Positions 34,190 through 42,128 of a stretch of 64,000 bases of DNA are shown piece after piece. The DNA is from Palsa-459 sp963841965 (lineage in GTDB: Bacteria; Actinomycetota; Acidimicrobiia; Acidimicrobiales; RAAP-2). The position numbers and the translations under genes were made by a program. The notes below the pieces were generated by a model. It searched no databases. It was given only the letters and a program-made list of their open reading frames with translations, and had not been told where the DNA came from. Where the stretch lies: positions 1-64,000 of the forward strand of contig CAWJES010000013.1 of assembly GCA_963841965.1 (NCBI GenBank). The letters are read 5' to 3'. The number at the start of each line of letters is the position of its first letter. Position 1 is the first letter of the stretch.

Positions 34190-35640
34190 TGCCGTGCGGC
34201 AGCCTCAATGACCTGGCCGAAGCTCAGCCCTGCATCGTTGCAGGGTATCCGAAATGGCAAGTATGCGCGAAACCCGGCGTCCCTGAGACCGCACAGCGAC
34301 AACTCGGTCAGACGTCGGTTCTGGAATACGCCACCCGCCAGGCCGACGGCAAACGAGCCATGTCTCTTCCTCACTGCGATGGCTTGATGGACCAGCGTAC
34401 GCGCAAGGCAAGCGTGCATCGTGGCGGCGCGGCGGCCGGCCGTGACGTTTGTGTCGAGAAGCTCGTGCACCAATGGTCCCCAGTCGGCCTCCAGAACACC
34501 GTCCGTTCGTTCACGTAATGGCAACGCCGCCGCGTCGTCGGCTTCGGTGGCGATTGCCTCGACCGCCATCGGCCCTTCACCCTCGTAACTCGCGCGCGGA
34601 GTGAGGTTCAAGAATGCGGCGGCGCCGTCGAACAGGCGGCCGACCGAGGAGGTTGGTGGACAGTTCAGCCGTTGTTGCCAAGCGGCTCGTGCCAACCTGA
34701 TGTCGATGCCGGCAGTACGCCAATCCAGGCCCATCTCCCAGGCCAGGGCGGCGGCGGAACGCCAGGGCTCGCGTGCGGACTTGTCGCCACCGGGCGGAGC
34801 AAACGATCTGAATGTGCCGACACGGGACCAGCAACCGGGACTGCCGAGCAGCGCCTCGCCGCCCCACAATGTGCCATCCTCGCCAAGGCCGTTGCCGTCC
34901 CAGGTGAAGCAGAGCCAGCGCGGCTCCTGCGGAAACTCGCCAGCCACGGCCGCGGCGTGCGCATGGTGATGCGAGATACGGAGCACCGGCAAGGAGTTCT
35001 GCCGTGCCGCCCAGCGTGTGCTGGTGTAACCGCCGTGTGCGTCGCAAACCATTGCCTGGACCTGGACGCCATGCAGACGCTGTAGCGCCTCCACCGTGGA
35101 TTCGAGCCGGTCCAGCCCACGTGGACTGTCGAGGTCGCCGAGGTGCGGCGAGATCACCACCCGGCTGTTGAAGCCGAGAGCCAGCGTTACCTTCATTTCT
35201 CCGCCCAGGGCGAGAACCGGGCTTGTCAACGGGCGCTGCAGGGAAGCGCCCAGCGGGGCGCTGCCGCGGCCGATGCGGAACATGCGTGCTCGGCCTGAAA
35301 TGATCCGAACGATGCCATCGTCTGCCGGATTGAGGATCGGGCGGTCGTGATGAAGAAAAGCATCTGCGGTCGATGCGAGGAATTCTTCGGCCTCGGCCGG
35401 TTCGGTCAGCACGGGTTCGCCTCCGAGGTTACCCGACGTGGCGACCAAAGGTCGGCCGAAGCCGTTCAGTAGCAGTTCGTGCAGGGGACTGTAGGGCAAT
35501 AATGCGCCAAGTTCATCGAGACCCGGTGCAAGTGCATGCGACAGAGTGCTATCGCAGCGGAGCGGGACAAGCACGATCGGTCTTTCACGGCCAAGCAGGC
35601 TGTGCCCCGCTTCGGCATCGACCGTGCAATGAGGTGAAGG
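34186..35640 (-). CDS. hypF: Carbamoyltransferase HypF, 5'-truncated at the sequence junction
   Basis: About 480 residues of the usual 750. Present: the end of the YrdC-like nucleotide domain (RERPIVLVPLR ... LGALLPYSPLHELLL ... LVATSGNLGGEP), the linker EMKVTLALGFNSRVVISPHLGDLDSP and the Kae1-like domain with ISHHHAHAA metal ligands, CFTWDGNGLGEDGTLWGGE and GLAGGVFQNRRL. Missing: the acylphosphatase domain, both zinc fingers and the beginning of the YrdC domain. Homology ends near 35,630-35,640 (TVDAEAGHSLLGR); the frame upstream to 35,775 translates unrelated sequence that belongs to the next genome segment. The stop overlaps hypE. Confidence 0.9.
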   Translation of the reverse strand, partial: PSPHCTVDAEAGHSLLGRERPIVLVPLRCDSTLSHALAPGLDELGALLPYSPLHELLLNGFGRPLVATSGNLGGEPVLTEPAEAEEFLASTADAFLHHDRPILNPADDGIVRIISGRARMFRIGRGSAPLGASLQRPLTSPVLALGGEMKVTLALGFNSRVVISPHLGDLDSPRGLDRLESTVEALQRLHGVQVQAMVCDAHGGYTSTRWAARQNSLPVLRISHHHAHAAAVAGEFPQEPRWLCFTWDGNGLGEDGTLWGGEALLGSPGCWSRVGTFRSFAPPGGDKSAREPWRSAAALAWEMGLDWRTAGIDIRLARAAWQQRLNCPPTSSVGRLFDGAAAFLNLTPRASYEGEGPMAVEAIATEADDAAALPLRERTDGVLEADWGPLVHELLDTNVTAGRRAATMHACLARTLVHQAIAVRKRHGSFAVGLAGGVFQNRRLTELSLCGLRDAGFRAYLPFRIPCNDAGLSFGQVIEAAARQ

Positions 35641-35700
35641 ACAAGACCAACCGAACCAAGTAGAGTACAAGAAACATTGAAATGCAACACGAGTGTCCTG
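35630..35700. other. Junction between two unlike genome segments
   Basis: Left of here genes are rhizobial-type; right of here they are high-GC Gram-positive-type. hypF is cut in mid-domain. There is no IS end, integrase or tRNA at the border. Base composition rises and GTG starts become common to the right. The boundary is drawn where HypF similarity stops; precision about 50 bases. Confidence 0.65.
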
Positions 35701-35766
35701 AGAGCCAGGGCACGGGGGGACGATGGGGGGCATGATGATCGCGTCCGCAAGCCGAGGAGAGGAAAC

Positions 35767-36489
35767 ATGGATCAACTCACCTCATATGCAGTGACCGACG
35801 GTGTCGCCTTCGTCGCCATGGACGATGGCAAGGTGAATGCCCTGTCGATGGGGATGATCACTGCACTCAACAGCGCGCTTGATCGCGCCCTCGACGACGG
35901 GGCGGTCGTGGTCATCACAGGTCGCCCGGGCGTCTTCTCGGGAGGCTTCGACCTGAAGGTCCTCGGTGCCGGAGGTGCTGACGCCGCCCAACTTCTGAAT
36001 GCAGGATTTGAACTGTCGCTGCGGCTCCTCGAGTACCCGGCCCCTGTGGTCCTCGCGTGCACAGGGCACGCCATCGCGATGGGCGCGTTCCTCCTCCTGT
36101 CCGGGGACTACCGCATAGGAGTTGATGGTCCGTACAGGGTGGTCGCCAATGAGGTTGCCATCGGCATGACGATGCCGTGGGCCGCAATCACGATCTGTCG
36201 CCAGAGGCTGGATCCGGCCTTCCTCGATCGGGCAGTGAACCTCGCTGAGCCCTTCACGCCGTCACAGGCGGCTGCAGCAGGGTTCCTCGACCGGATCGTC
36301 GACGGTGAGCAGCTCCAGTCGGCGGCAGTGGAGGCGGCCGTGGGCTTCAGAGAGCTGAGTCGGACTGCCCACGCAGCCACGAAGCAGCGCACGCGCGGCC
36401 AAGCGGTTGCCGCGATCAGGGAAGCGCTCGCGGTAGATCAACCGGACTTCTTCTACCTCGGCTCGGGTGGTCAGGCTGCACGGAAGTGA
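35767..36489 (+). CDS. Enoyl-CoA hydratase/isomerase family protein
   Basis: 240 residues; ATG 35767 follows GAGGAGAGG at good spacing, so the in-frame upstream extension was rejected. Crotonase fold: VAFVAMDDGKVNALSMGM, the oxyanion-loop region GRPGVFSGGFDLKVL and ACTGHAIAMGAFLLLSGDYRIG. The two Glu typical of true hydratases are not at their usual places (AIAMGAFLLL instead of GGGCELA; VANEVAIGMTMPWAA), so it may be an isomerase or another crotonase-fold enzyme. First gene of the right-hand genome segment; monocistronic. Confidence 0.85.
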   Translation: MDQLTSYAVTDGVAFVAMDDGKVNALSMGMITALNSALDRALDDGAVVVITGRPGVFSGGFDLKVLGAGGADAAQLLNAGFELSLRLLEYPAPVVLACTGHAIAMGAFLLLSGDYRIGVDGPYRVVANEVAIGMTMPWAAITICRQRLDPAFLDRAVNLAEPFTPSQAAAAGFLDRIVDGEQLQSAAVEAAVGFRELSRTAHAATKQRTRGQAVAAIREALAVDQPDFFYLGSGGQAARK

Positions 36490-36533
36490 GCAGGCGGGCG
36501 CGCAGGTAGGTAACTGCGAGGGCCGCTGGCGCG

Positions 36534-36848
36534 GTGTCATCTCGACGGTGGAAGAATCGGAGCATCGACGAGCCTGCTGAGCTGCGGGACAACGAACACT
36601 GGAGGATGGCCGTCTGGGCCCTCCGAGCGGGATTCGTCGCGCTGGCTGTCGCCGTCATCGGCCTCATCGTGCTGTCGGTGGGATCGACGCCGCTGGTCGT
36701 TGCCCTCGGGGTGATCGCCTGGCTCACGGCAGCAGCCGTCACGGTGGCGGGGGTCGTCCTGTCCCGGCACGAGCTCTCCGAACCTCGACCCGGGTACTGG
36801 TCGCTGCGGTTCATGCTCATCCGCGACACGGTTCACGCCAAGAGGTAG
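36534..36848 (+). CDS. Small membrane protein with two helices
   Basis: 104 residues from GTG 36534, or 80 from ATG 36606. An acidic/basic N-terminal segment (RRWKNRSIDEPAELRDNEHW) precedes two closely spaced hydrophobic segments, AGFVALAVAVIGLIVLS and PLVVALGVIAWLTAAAVTVAGVVL. A conserved-looking cytosolic tail, RPGYWSLRFMLIRDTVH, follows; this end is common in small actinobacterial integral membrane proteins of unknown function. Same strand as the preceding enoyl-CoA hydratase, 44 bases away. Confidence 0.6.
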   Translation: MSSRRWKNRSIDEPAELRDNEHWRMAVWALRAGFVALAVAVIGLIVLSVGSTPLVVALGVIAWLTAAAVTVAGVVLSRHELSEPRPGYWSLRFMLIRDTVHAKR

Positions 36849-36960
36849 GGCGGGCAGGTCCGGCAGCTCGCTCCCCGCCATGCCCGTCCGCTGTGCCGTG
36901 GCCTCCGCGGATCGACGTGTTCGGAGGCGCCTGTTCGCTCGTGTGTCTTGCCTGGCGGGG

Positions 36961-37473
36961 CTACGCGAGCCTGGCGATGAGGTCCTCGAGCTTGTCGTAG
37001 GCGGCCTGCATGCCGTCGATCGCGATCGCTGGATCATCGAGATGCTCCAGAGCGTGCTGGAACATCGCATTGCGACTCGGTTCGTCCTTGAAGGCGAGCA
37101 GGATCGACATGGTCGTGACCCCGTCCTCCTCGTGCAGCGTCACGGTCTCGATGGCCTCGGCCCCCGGCCTCGCCTCGAAGACCCAGGTCTCCACGGTGCG
37201 CACCGGACGATCGACCTCGAGGAAGGTGCCGTGGAAGCCGCACCTGGTGCCGTCGGAGAAGACGCCCACCATGCGGTACTCCCCGCCGACCCGAAGGTCG
37301 ATGTCGCAGATCTCCAGTGGCTCAGCACTGTCCGTGAACCAGACCGTCACGTGCTCGGGCTTCGTCAGCAGGTCGAAGAGCAGCTCGGCGGACGCGTCGA
37401 ACTGCCGCGTGACCAGCACTTCACAGTCGCTCGGGAAGTCGAGGGTCGCCGAGCCGTGCCGGGTGATCGTCAT
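36961..37473 (-). CDS. SRPBCC/AHSA1-type protein, partner of an ArsR regulator
   Basis: 170 residues. START-like helix-grip fold of the AHSA1 subgroup: LVTRQFDASAELLFDLLTKPEHVTVWF, then GGEYRMVGVFSDGTRCGFHGTFLEVDRPVRTVETWVFE, and VTLHEEDGVTTMSILLAFKDEPSR, ending with the long C-terminal helix. Such proteins bind hydrophobic ligands in a cavity; ligand unknown. The ATG overlaps the stop of the upstream ArsR gene (ATGA), so the two are translated together. Confidence 0.88.
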   Translation of the reverse strand: MTITRHGSATLDFPSDCEVLVTRQFDASAELLFDLLTKPEHVTVWFTDSAEPLEICDIDLRVGGEYRMVGVFSDGTRCGFHGTFLEVDRPVRTVETWVFEARPGAEAIETVTLHEEDGVTTMSILLAFKDEPSRNAMFQHALEHLDDPAIAIDGMQAAYDKLEDLIARLA

Positions 37474-37811
37474 TGCACCTGTTCCTTTCGTTGGATCTCG
37501 CTGAGGTAGTCATCCAGTCGGTCGAGTCGCGCGTTCCAGTACTGCTCGTACTTCTGCATCCAGTCGTGGAGCGGGCGGAGGCGCGCATGGTTCAGGCGGT
37601 AGAGGCGACGCCTTCCCTCCGCCCGGCACCGGACGAGGCCGACGTCGCTCAGCACCCGCAGGTGCTTGGACACCTGCGGCTGCGTGAGGCCCAGCGCGTC
37701 AACGATCGTCCCCACCGGCTGCTCGCCCGACACCAGCGTGTCGAGGATGTCGCGACGGTGGGCTTCGGCGATCGCATTGAAGACGTCGGACGTGGTCGCG
37801 GCCCTTGCCAT
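37470..37811 (-). CDS. ArsR-family transcriptional regulator
   Basis: 113 residues from ATG 37811 (MARAATTSDVFNAIAEAHRRDIL). Winged helix: LVSGEQPVGTIVDALGLTQPQVSKHLRVLSDVGLVRCRAEGRRRLYRLN, followed by LRPLHDWMQKYEQYW. It lacks the ELCVCDL metal site, so it belongs to the metal-independent group usually linked to SRPBCC genes. The Met at 37838 would place the start inside the palindrome at 37822-37839, so 37811 is preferred. Autorepression through that palindrome is inferred. Confidence 0.9.
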   Translation of the reverse strand: MARAATTSDVFNAIAEAHRRDILDTLVSGEQPVGTIVDALGLTQPQVSKHLRVLSDVGLVRCRAEGRRRLYRLNHARLRPLHDWMQKYEQYWNARLDRLDDYLSEIQRKEQVQ

Positions 37812-37821
37812 CGGGTCATTA

Positions 37822-37839
37822 TATGCCGATATAGGCATT
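37822..37839. promoter_or_regulatory. Palindrome upstream of arsR-like gene (candidate operator)
   Basis: ATGCC (37823-37827) and GGCAT (37834-37838) separated by six bases (gatata), 12 bases upstream of the regulator start codon, in an AT-rich pocket. Size and position fit an ArsR dimer site. Confidence 0.5.
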
Positions 37840-38010
37840 TGTCAACCGCCTATCAGAATCCGCCGTCCCGAGAAGCAGCGGCACGTCGGTGCGTCGAGCA
37901 TCGTGCACCCCGCACAAGGCTGCTCGCCATCGCGACGCGCACCGTCGATCGTGCAAAGGCCCGGCGGTGCCCATGGCGTCGGTGGAGGCAGCGCCCCTAC
38001 TGTTGGCGAG

Positions 38011-38421
38011 ATGTCCCTTCCGGCGCCCTACATCCACTTCCCCGGCACGGCCCGCGAGGCGTTGACCTTCTACGGCGACGTGTTCGGGTGCACCGTGCAG
38101 TTCCACACCTTCGAGGAGTTCGGCCGCACCGACGGCCCGGGTGCCGCCATCGCGCACGGCTATCTCACCGATGGTCCGGTCACGCTGTTCGGCGCTGATG
38201 TGGCGGGCGACGAGCCGTCGATCCGGTGCGAGGGGCTCATGCTGTCGCTGCTGGGCGCGGCGGATCCCCCCGCGCTGCGCGAATGGTTCGCCAGGCTCGC
38301 CGAGGGCGGTCGCGTCGTCGATGACCTGCAGGTTCGGCCGTGGGGAGCGTCGGACGGCCAGGTCGTCGACCGATACGGCCTTCCTTGGCTGATCGGATTC
38401 GAGGCTGACGACGTCCAGTAG
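38011..38421 (+). CDS. VOC/glyoxalase-fold protein (PhnB-like)
   Basis: 136 residues. It begins SLPAPYIHFPGTAREALTFYGDVFGCTVQFHTFEEFGR, the usual opening of PhnB-like VOC proteins (F.G.A.EA..FY...FG). It continues GPVTLFGADVAGDEP and ends APWG-like VRPWGASDGQVVDRYGLPWLIGF. The family comprises metal-dependent or metal-free small-molecule enzymes and resistance proteins; activity cannot be assigned. ATG 38011, with TGTTGGCGAG upstream. Not coupled to neighbours. Confidence 0.85.
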   Translation: MSLPAPYIHFPGTAREALTFYGDVFGCTVQFHTFEEFGRTDGPGAAIAHGYLTDGPVTLFGADVAGDEPSIRCEGLMLSLLGAADPPALREWFARLAEGGRVVDDLQVRPWGASDGQVVDRYGLPWLIGFEADDVQ

Positions 38422-38588
38422 GTGCTCACCGGTCACGCTGCTGCCGGTCTCCGACCGTCCGGTTGTCGTGGCCAATCGGCACCAGCGTCGTTCGCCGGGT
38501 TCGTCAGGCGGCGTCCGACGCTCGTGGACCGACGTGCTCAACGGCCCAGGCGATGTGCGGACCGGCGACCTCCAGCTCCGGGCTCGGA

Positions 38589-38975
38589 TCAACCACGGTG
38601 GGAGAGAGCCGCGGCCCGATCGTCGAACCCGCGGATGTCGACGATCTTGCCGTTGGCGACGGTGAAGACCTGCCAGCGGTTCGCCTCGCCGTCAGATGGC
38701 TGCTCGCGTGCTCCATCCGCAACGGCCAAGCTGACGAGGATCCTGTTCTCCCGCACGACCGTCTCGGTGACCGTCGCTCGAACCCCCTGCTCGCGTCCGC
38801 GCCGGTACCAGTCGAGGACCTGGCGTCGAGTGTGGCAGCGCGATGTGGTGTCGCCCGGCGCCCCCCAGCGCACGTCGGGGTCCAGCAGCTCGCCATAGGC
38901 CGCCAGGTCGGCTGCCTGCAGGGCGTCGCGGATCGCGTCGGCGAGGGACTCCATCGTTGGATCGATCGTGGCCAC
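38589..38975 (-). CDS. SnoaL-like nuclear-transport-factor-2 fold protein
   Basis: 128 residues from GTG 38975, which has GGGGGG five bases upstream; ATG 38954 is the alternative. Sequence: MESLADAIRDALQAADLAAYGELLDPDVRWGAPGD ... RRQVLDWYRRGREQGVRATVTETVVRENRILVSLAVAD ... WQVFTVANGKIVDIRGFDDRAAAL. The DPDVRW and VANGKIVDIR...D blocks mark the SnoaL/NTF2-like fold, small ligand-binding barrels of diverse activity. Divergent from the DinB-like gene at 39051. Confidence 0.82.
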   Translation of the reverse strand: MATIDPTMESLADAIRDALQAADLAAYGELLDPDVRWGAPGDTTSRCHTRRQVLDWYRRGREQGVRATVTETVVRENRILVSLAVADGAREQPSDGEANRWQVFTVANGKIVDIRGFDDRAAALSHRG

Positions 38976-39050
38976 GGTCCCCCCTTCGACGGCGAACCCT
39001 ACCGGTGCGCGCGGGGAAGCCCCCGGCCACGTGGATAGCCTTCGGAGGCA

Positions 39051-39797
39051 GTGGACCACCTCGCACACTGTGATGCGCTCGAGGTCGAGATCGCCTTCTT
39101 CGCCGACGTCCTGGGTGCCTCCGACGTGCATCGACCTGTGCCCTCGTGTCCCGAGTGGGACATCGCGGGGCTCGCGGGGCACCTCGGGGGTGTCCATCGA
39201 TGGGCCGAGCACCTGGTCCGGCATCTCGCACACGCGCGGAACGCCTCGCCGGCGATGTGTGCCGACGACGGCCCCGTTGACCCGGCGTGGATCCGCCACG
39301 GAGGAGCACAGTTGCTCACGACATTGCGGAGCACAGACCCGAACCTCGAGATGTGGGCATGGGGAGCGGACCAGCACGTTCGGTTCTGGTCCAGGCGTCA
39401 GCTGCACGAGACGCTGGTCCACAGGATCGACCTCGAGCTGGCGAACGGACTTCAGCCGCACACGGACGACGAGGTCGCAGCCGATGCGATCGACGAGTTC
39501 CTGGTCAACCTCCCGGCCGCCGCGCGATTCTCCCCTCGGATCGCCGAACTCAGGGGTCTCGCGGGGCGCGTGGCCTTTCGCGATGCACGCACCGGCCGTC
39601 ACTGGACCGTGTCGTCGCGTCCGGACGGCGCGGGACTCTCGGCGGACGCGGGACCGGTCGACGCCACCATGACCGCGGATGGCCTCGATCTCCTCCTCGC
39701 GCTCTACCGGCGCCGGTCGCTCGAGGACGTCGAGTGCGTCGTGGACGGCGATGCTGCACTGCTCCGCGTCTGGCTCGACCACCTGGCGCTGGAATGA
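39051..39797 (+). CDS. Maleylpyruvate isomerase/mycothiol-dependent DinB-fold protein
   Basis: 248 residues from GTG 39051, with GGAGG six bases upstream. N-terminal four-helix DinB-like domain with the motif VPSCPEWDIAGLAGHLGGVHRWAEHLV and RRQLHETLVHRIDLELANG; the His residues in HLGGVHRW and RRQLHETLVHRID are the expected metal ligands. The C-terminal domain (VDATMTADGLDLLLALYRRRS) is SCP2-like. The TIGR03083 family is typical of mycothiol-producing Actinobacteria; substrate unknown. A second, diverged member is encoded at 60643-61431. Confidence 0.85.
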   Translation: MDHLAHCDALEVEIAFFADVLGASDVHRPVPSCPEWDIAGLAGHLGGVHRWAEHLVRHLAHARNASPAMCADDGPVDPAWIRHGGAQLLTTLRSTDPNLEMWAWGADQHVRFWSRRQLHETLVHRIDLELANGLQPHTDDEVAADAIDEFLVNLPAAARFSPRIAELRGLAGRVAFRDARTGRHWTVSSRPDGAGLSADAGPVDATMTADGLDLLLALYRRRSLEDVECVVDGDAALLRVWLDHLALE

Positions 39798-39812
39798 CCG
39801 GGCGAGCTGGAC

Positions 39813-40148
39813 TCAGTCCTCGTTCACGGCGGGCTCTCCGCGTCCGGTCGAGATCAGGTCCTGCAGGCTCCCGTTGATGGAGAAGCCCCATCCGTTCGGG
39901 CACGCGTCGAAGCGCTCGACCTCCGGGTCCAGCCCGACATGGGTGAAGCGGACCTCAGTCTTGCCGTCCGCCTGCGTGATGTCGAAGACCATGCTCGTGC
40001 CGGTCCACTCCTCCGTGTCCGTCGCGAAGCTGAGGTGGCTGTCCAGCACCTTCCTGACGACCATCCTGACGGGCACCAACTCGGTGGTCTCCTGGGTGCT
40101 GCGGTGGTTGTCCTTGAGGAACGTCGTCGTGAAGTCCTGGCGCTGCGT
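39813..40148 (-). pseudogene. SRPBCC protein with internal deletion and no normal start codon
   Basis: Reading back from the stop, the frame matches the AHSA1/SRPBCC family (VFDITQADGKTEVRFTHVGLDPEVERFDACPNGWGFSINGSLQDLI). The N-terminal TTQRQDFTTTFLKDN also matches, but it joins directly to HRSTQETTELVPV, skipping about 40 residues found in relatives. An AAGGAG site (40158-40153) is followed four bases later by ACG at the place where ATG would stand. The first conventional start is TTG 40079, which leaves only 88 residues. It lies directly downstream of the SRPBCC gene 40180-40629. Probably a decayed copy, though sequence loss during assembly would look the same. Confidence 0.6.
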
Positions 40149-40179
40149 GGTGCTCCTTGCGTGTTCGCGATGCGGGCGA

Positions 40180-40629
40180 TCAGCCGGTGGCGAGATCGGA
40201 CTCCGCCGGCGCGTCGGGGCCTGCGTCGCCGCCCGTCGCTGCGACGGCCAGTCGGCCGAGGTAGTGGTCCCAGCCCTGGGTGTGGTCGCTCACCGCGTCA
40301 TCGGGCAACCCGCGATGGGTGAGGCGCACCGTGGTCCTGTCGCCGACGGGGATGAGCGTGATCTCCACCTCGGTCGAGCCCGCGGGGATGGGGTGGTCGG
40401 GGAGGTCCCATCCGAAGGTGAACACGACCTTGCTGTCCGGCACCACCTCGATGAACGTGCCGGCGCCCGGGTGCCTGCCCTGGCACAGGACGTTGTAGAC
40501 GCCGCCGGGGCGCGGGTCGAGCTCGGCCTCGGTGCCCATCCACAGCACGTGCTGCGCGGGATCCACGAGGAACGGGAAGATCGTCGCGGGGCTCGCCTCC
40601 ACGACCACCTCTCGGGTCAGTTCAGCCAT
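40180..40629 (-). CDS. SRPBCC/AHSA1-type protein, partner of second ArsR regulator
   Basis: 149 residues from ATG 40629. REVVVEASPATIFPFLVDPAQHVLWMGTEAELDPRPGGVYNVLCQGRHPGAGTFIEVVPDSKVVFTFGWD, then STEVEITLIPVGDRTTVRLTHRGLPDDAVSDHTQGWDHYLGRLAVAATGGD. A standard AHSA1 helix-grip fold with ligand cavity. Start overlaps the stop of the ArsR gene by eight bases (ATGGCTGA), so expression is coupled. Followed after 30 bases by the defective SRPBCC copy. Confidence 0.9.
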   Translation of the reverse strand: MAELTREVVVEASPATIFPFLVDPAQHVLWMGTEAELDPRPGGVYNVLCQGRHPGAGTFIEVVPDSKVVFTFGWDLPDHPIPAGSTEVEITLIPVGDRTTVRLTHRGLPDDAVSDHTQGWDHYLGRLAVAATGGDAGPDAPAESDLATG

Positions 40630-40951
40630 CAGTTGATCCTTTCTGTCGTTCGGCCGATTCGGCCAGGTGCTGCAGACGGTGCAGGCTGTCGGTCCAGTAG
40701 CTGTCGAGATAGTGCCGGAGCCGGTCCAACTCCGCGTGGTTCGCCCGATAGAGGCGACGCGTCCCGTCCCGCCGCTCCAGCACGAGGTCGGCCTCGCGGA
40801 GGATGCCGAGATGCTGGGAGACCGCGGACCGGGTGACATCGCTGAACCGCGCGGCGATCTGGGCTGCAGGGAGCTCCTCGCTCCACACGAGCCTGAGGAT
40901 CTCGCGACGCCGGGGTTCGGCGAGGGCCTTGAATGCTGTGTCCACGGCCAT
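40622..40951 (-). CDS. ArsR-family transcriptional regulator
   Basis: 109 residues: MAVDTAFKALAEPRRREILRLVWSEELPAAQIAARFSDVTRSAVSQHLGILREADLVLERRDGTRRLYRAN, with the recognition helix RSAVSQHLGILRE and the wing RRDGTRRLYR. No Cys or His metal motif. It is similar in layout to the 37470-37811 gene but clearly a separate lineage. It presumably represses its own operon through the palindrome 12 bases upstream. Confidence 0.92.
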   Translation of the reverse strand: MAVDTAFKALAEPRRREILRLVWSEELPAAQIAARFSDVTRSAVSQHLGILREADLVLERRDGTRRLYRANHAELDRLRHYLDSYWTDSLHRLQHLAESAERQKGSTDG

Positions 40952-40962
40952 AGGTTAGCAAT

Positions 40963-40976
40963 CACTTGCGTAAGTG
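40963..40976. promoter_or_regulatory. Palindrome upstream of second arsR-like gene (candidate operator)
   Basis: CACTT gcgt AAGTG, perfect five-base arms. Its complement reads cacttacgcaagtg, the wording often seen ahead of SRPBCC-linked ArsR genes. It lies 12 bases before the ATG at 40951. Confidence 0.55.
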
Positions 40977-41105
40977 TCAACTCACGTTTCTGGGGATCTC
41001 GTGCGCCGCCTTCAGCTCGCGAGGGTGCCGACGCCTGTCAGCGGACTGCGTGCTCCGCCGACCGGTCACCGGGTCCATCCGCGCACCGGGTGTCGAGCCG
41101 GGGAA

Positions 41106-42122
41106 TCAGAGCGCCTTCGTCCGCCGCAGCCACACCAGCGCCCCCCAGCCCCACAACGGCGGGAGATAGGTGGACGCGAAGCGGAAGATCACGGTCGCGC
41201 TGATGGCGAGCTCCTGGGGAACGCCCAGCAGCGTCAGGCCGAAGATGTAGCAGGACTCCATGATGCCGATGCCGCCCGGCACGGGCGCCAGCCCACCGAT
41301 CAGGCTCGTCAGCGTGCACACGACGATCAGTCCGCCCAAGGGCGCGTGCGCGTCGACACTCCGCAGCGCGAGGCCCAGCCCGGCGGCGAAGAGCACCTGC
41401 GAGGCCGCGGCCCCGCAGAAGATCCTCGCGGCACGGTGGGGATCGCGCAGCACGACCCTGAGGTTCTTCCAGGCGGGCGCGAAGTGCCCGGCGGCACGCG
41501 ACCGGATGATCGCGCGGACCTTGGGGATGGTCGCCAGGATGGCCGACACCAGTCCGAGCGCGGCGATGACGAGCAGGGCGAGCTGGAGCTTCTGTGCGCC
41601 CGACCCGCTCGGACCTTCCGCGTGGTAGGCGAACTGGGGACGGAAGATGACGAAGAACACGACGAGGATGACCATCTGCACGATGAACCCCGAGACGCTG
41701 TAGATCACCCCCGAGCTCACGGCGATCGGGGCATCGAGTCCGCGTTGCCGGTTGAACCGGATGATCGTCGCGGTGTTGGCGACCGTCCCCCCGATCAGGC
41801 CCGTGAACGCGAGCGCGAAGCGGAGCAAGGTGAGGGGCCAGATCGGGACGGCGATCGGCAGCGTCCCGGAGATGGCGATCGCCTCGGTGACGTTGGTCAG
41901 CTGCGTGGCGACCACCGTGAGGATCGCCCATCCCCACGTCGCGGTCCTGAGCGTGTCGCCGATCCCCTGGAGGCCGACGAGCTGCTCGACGAGCAGCCAC
42001 AGCCCGAAGAAGGTGCCGAGCGCCATCAGCACGTTCGGGAGCCGGACCTTCACCGCGGAGACGGCCCTGGACCGCCACGTCGCGGCCTCCTCCTCGAACT
42101 GCTCCGTCGTCACTGGCTCCAT
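41106..42122 (-). CDS. Flippase-like integral membrane protein (LPG-synthase TM/AglD domain)
   Basis: 338 residues with about eight hydrophobic segments, including FFGLWLLVEQLVGLQGIGDTL, LLRFALAFTGLIGGTVANTATIIRFNRQRG and LIVVCTLTSLIGGLAPVPGGIGIMES. The GGLAPVPGGIGIMES motif and the preceding RF.R..G are hallmarks of the lysylphosphatidylglycerol synthetase N-terminal domain (DUF2156-less, UPF0104/AglD). These are proposed to flip or transfer lipid-linked groups. No synthetase domain is attached. It starts six bases after the sulfatase stop, so the two form an operon and may work on the same envelope glycolipid; that link is inferred. Confidence 0.85.
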   Translation of the reverse strand: MEPVTTEQFEEEAATWRSRAVSAVKVRLPNVLMALGTFFGLWLLVEQLVGLQGIGDTLRTATWGWAILTVVATQLTNVTEAIAISGTLPIAVPIWPLTLLRFALAFTGLIGGTVANTATIIRFNRQRGLDAPIAVSSGVIYSVSGFIVQMVILVVFFVIFRPQFAYHAEGPSGSGAQKLQLALLVIAALGLVSAILATIPKVRAIIRSRAAGHFAPAWKNLRVVLRDPHRAARIFCGAAASQVLFAAGLGLALRSVDAHAPLGGLIVVCTLTSLIGGLAPVPGGIGIMESCYIFGLTLLGVPQELAISATVIFRFASTYLPPLWGWGALVWLRRTKAL

Positions 42123-42128
42123 CGAGGA

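Noticed and set aside
30357..35640. Missing hypA, hypB, hypC and hypD taken as a loss
   Set aside because: The locus is cut at 35.6 kb inside hypF, so the other maturation genes may simply lie beyond the junction.
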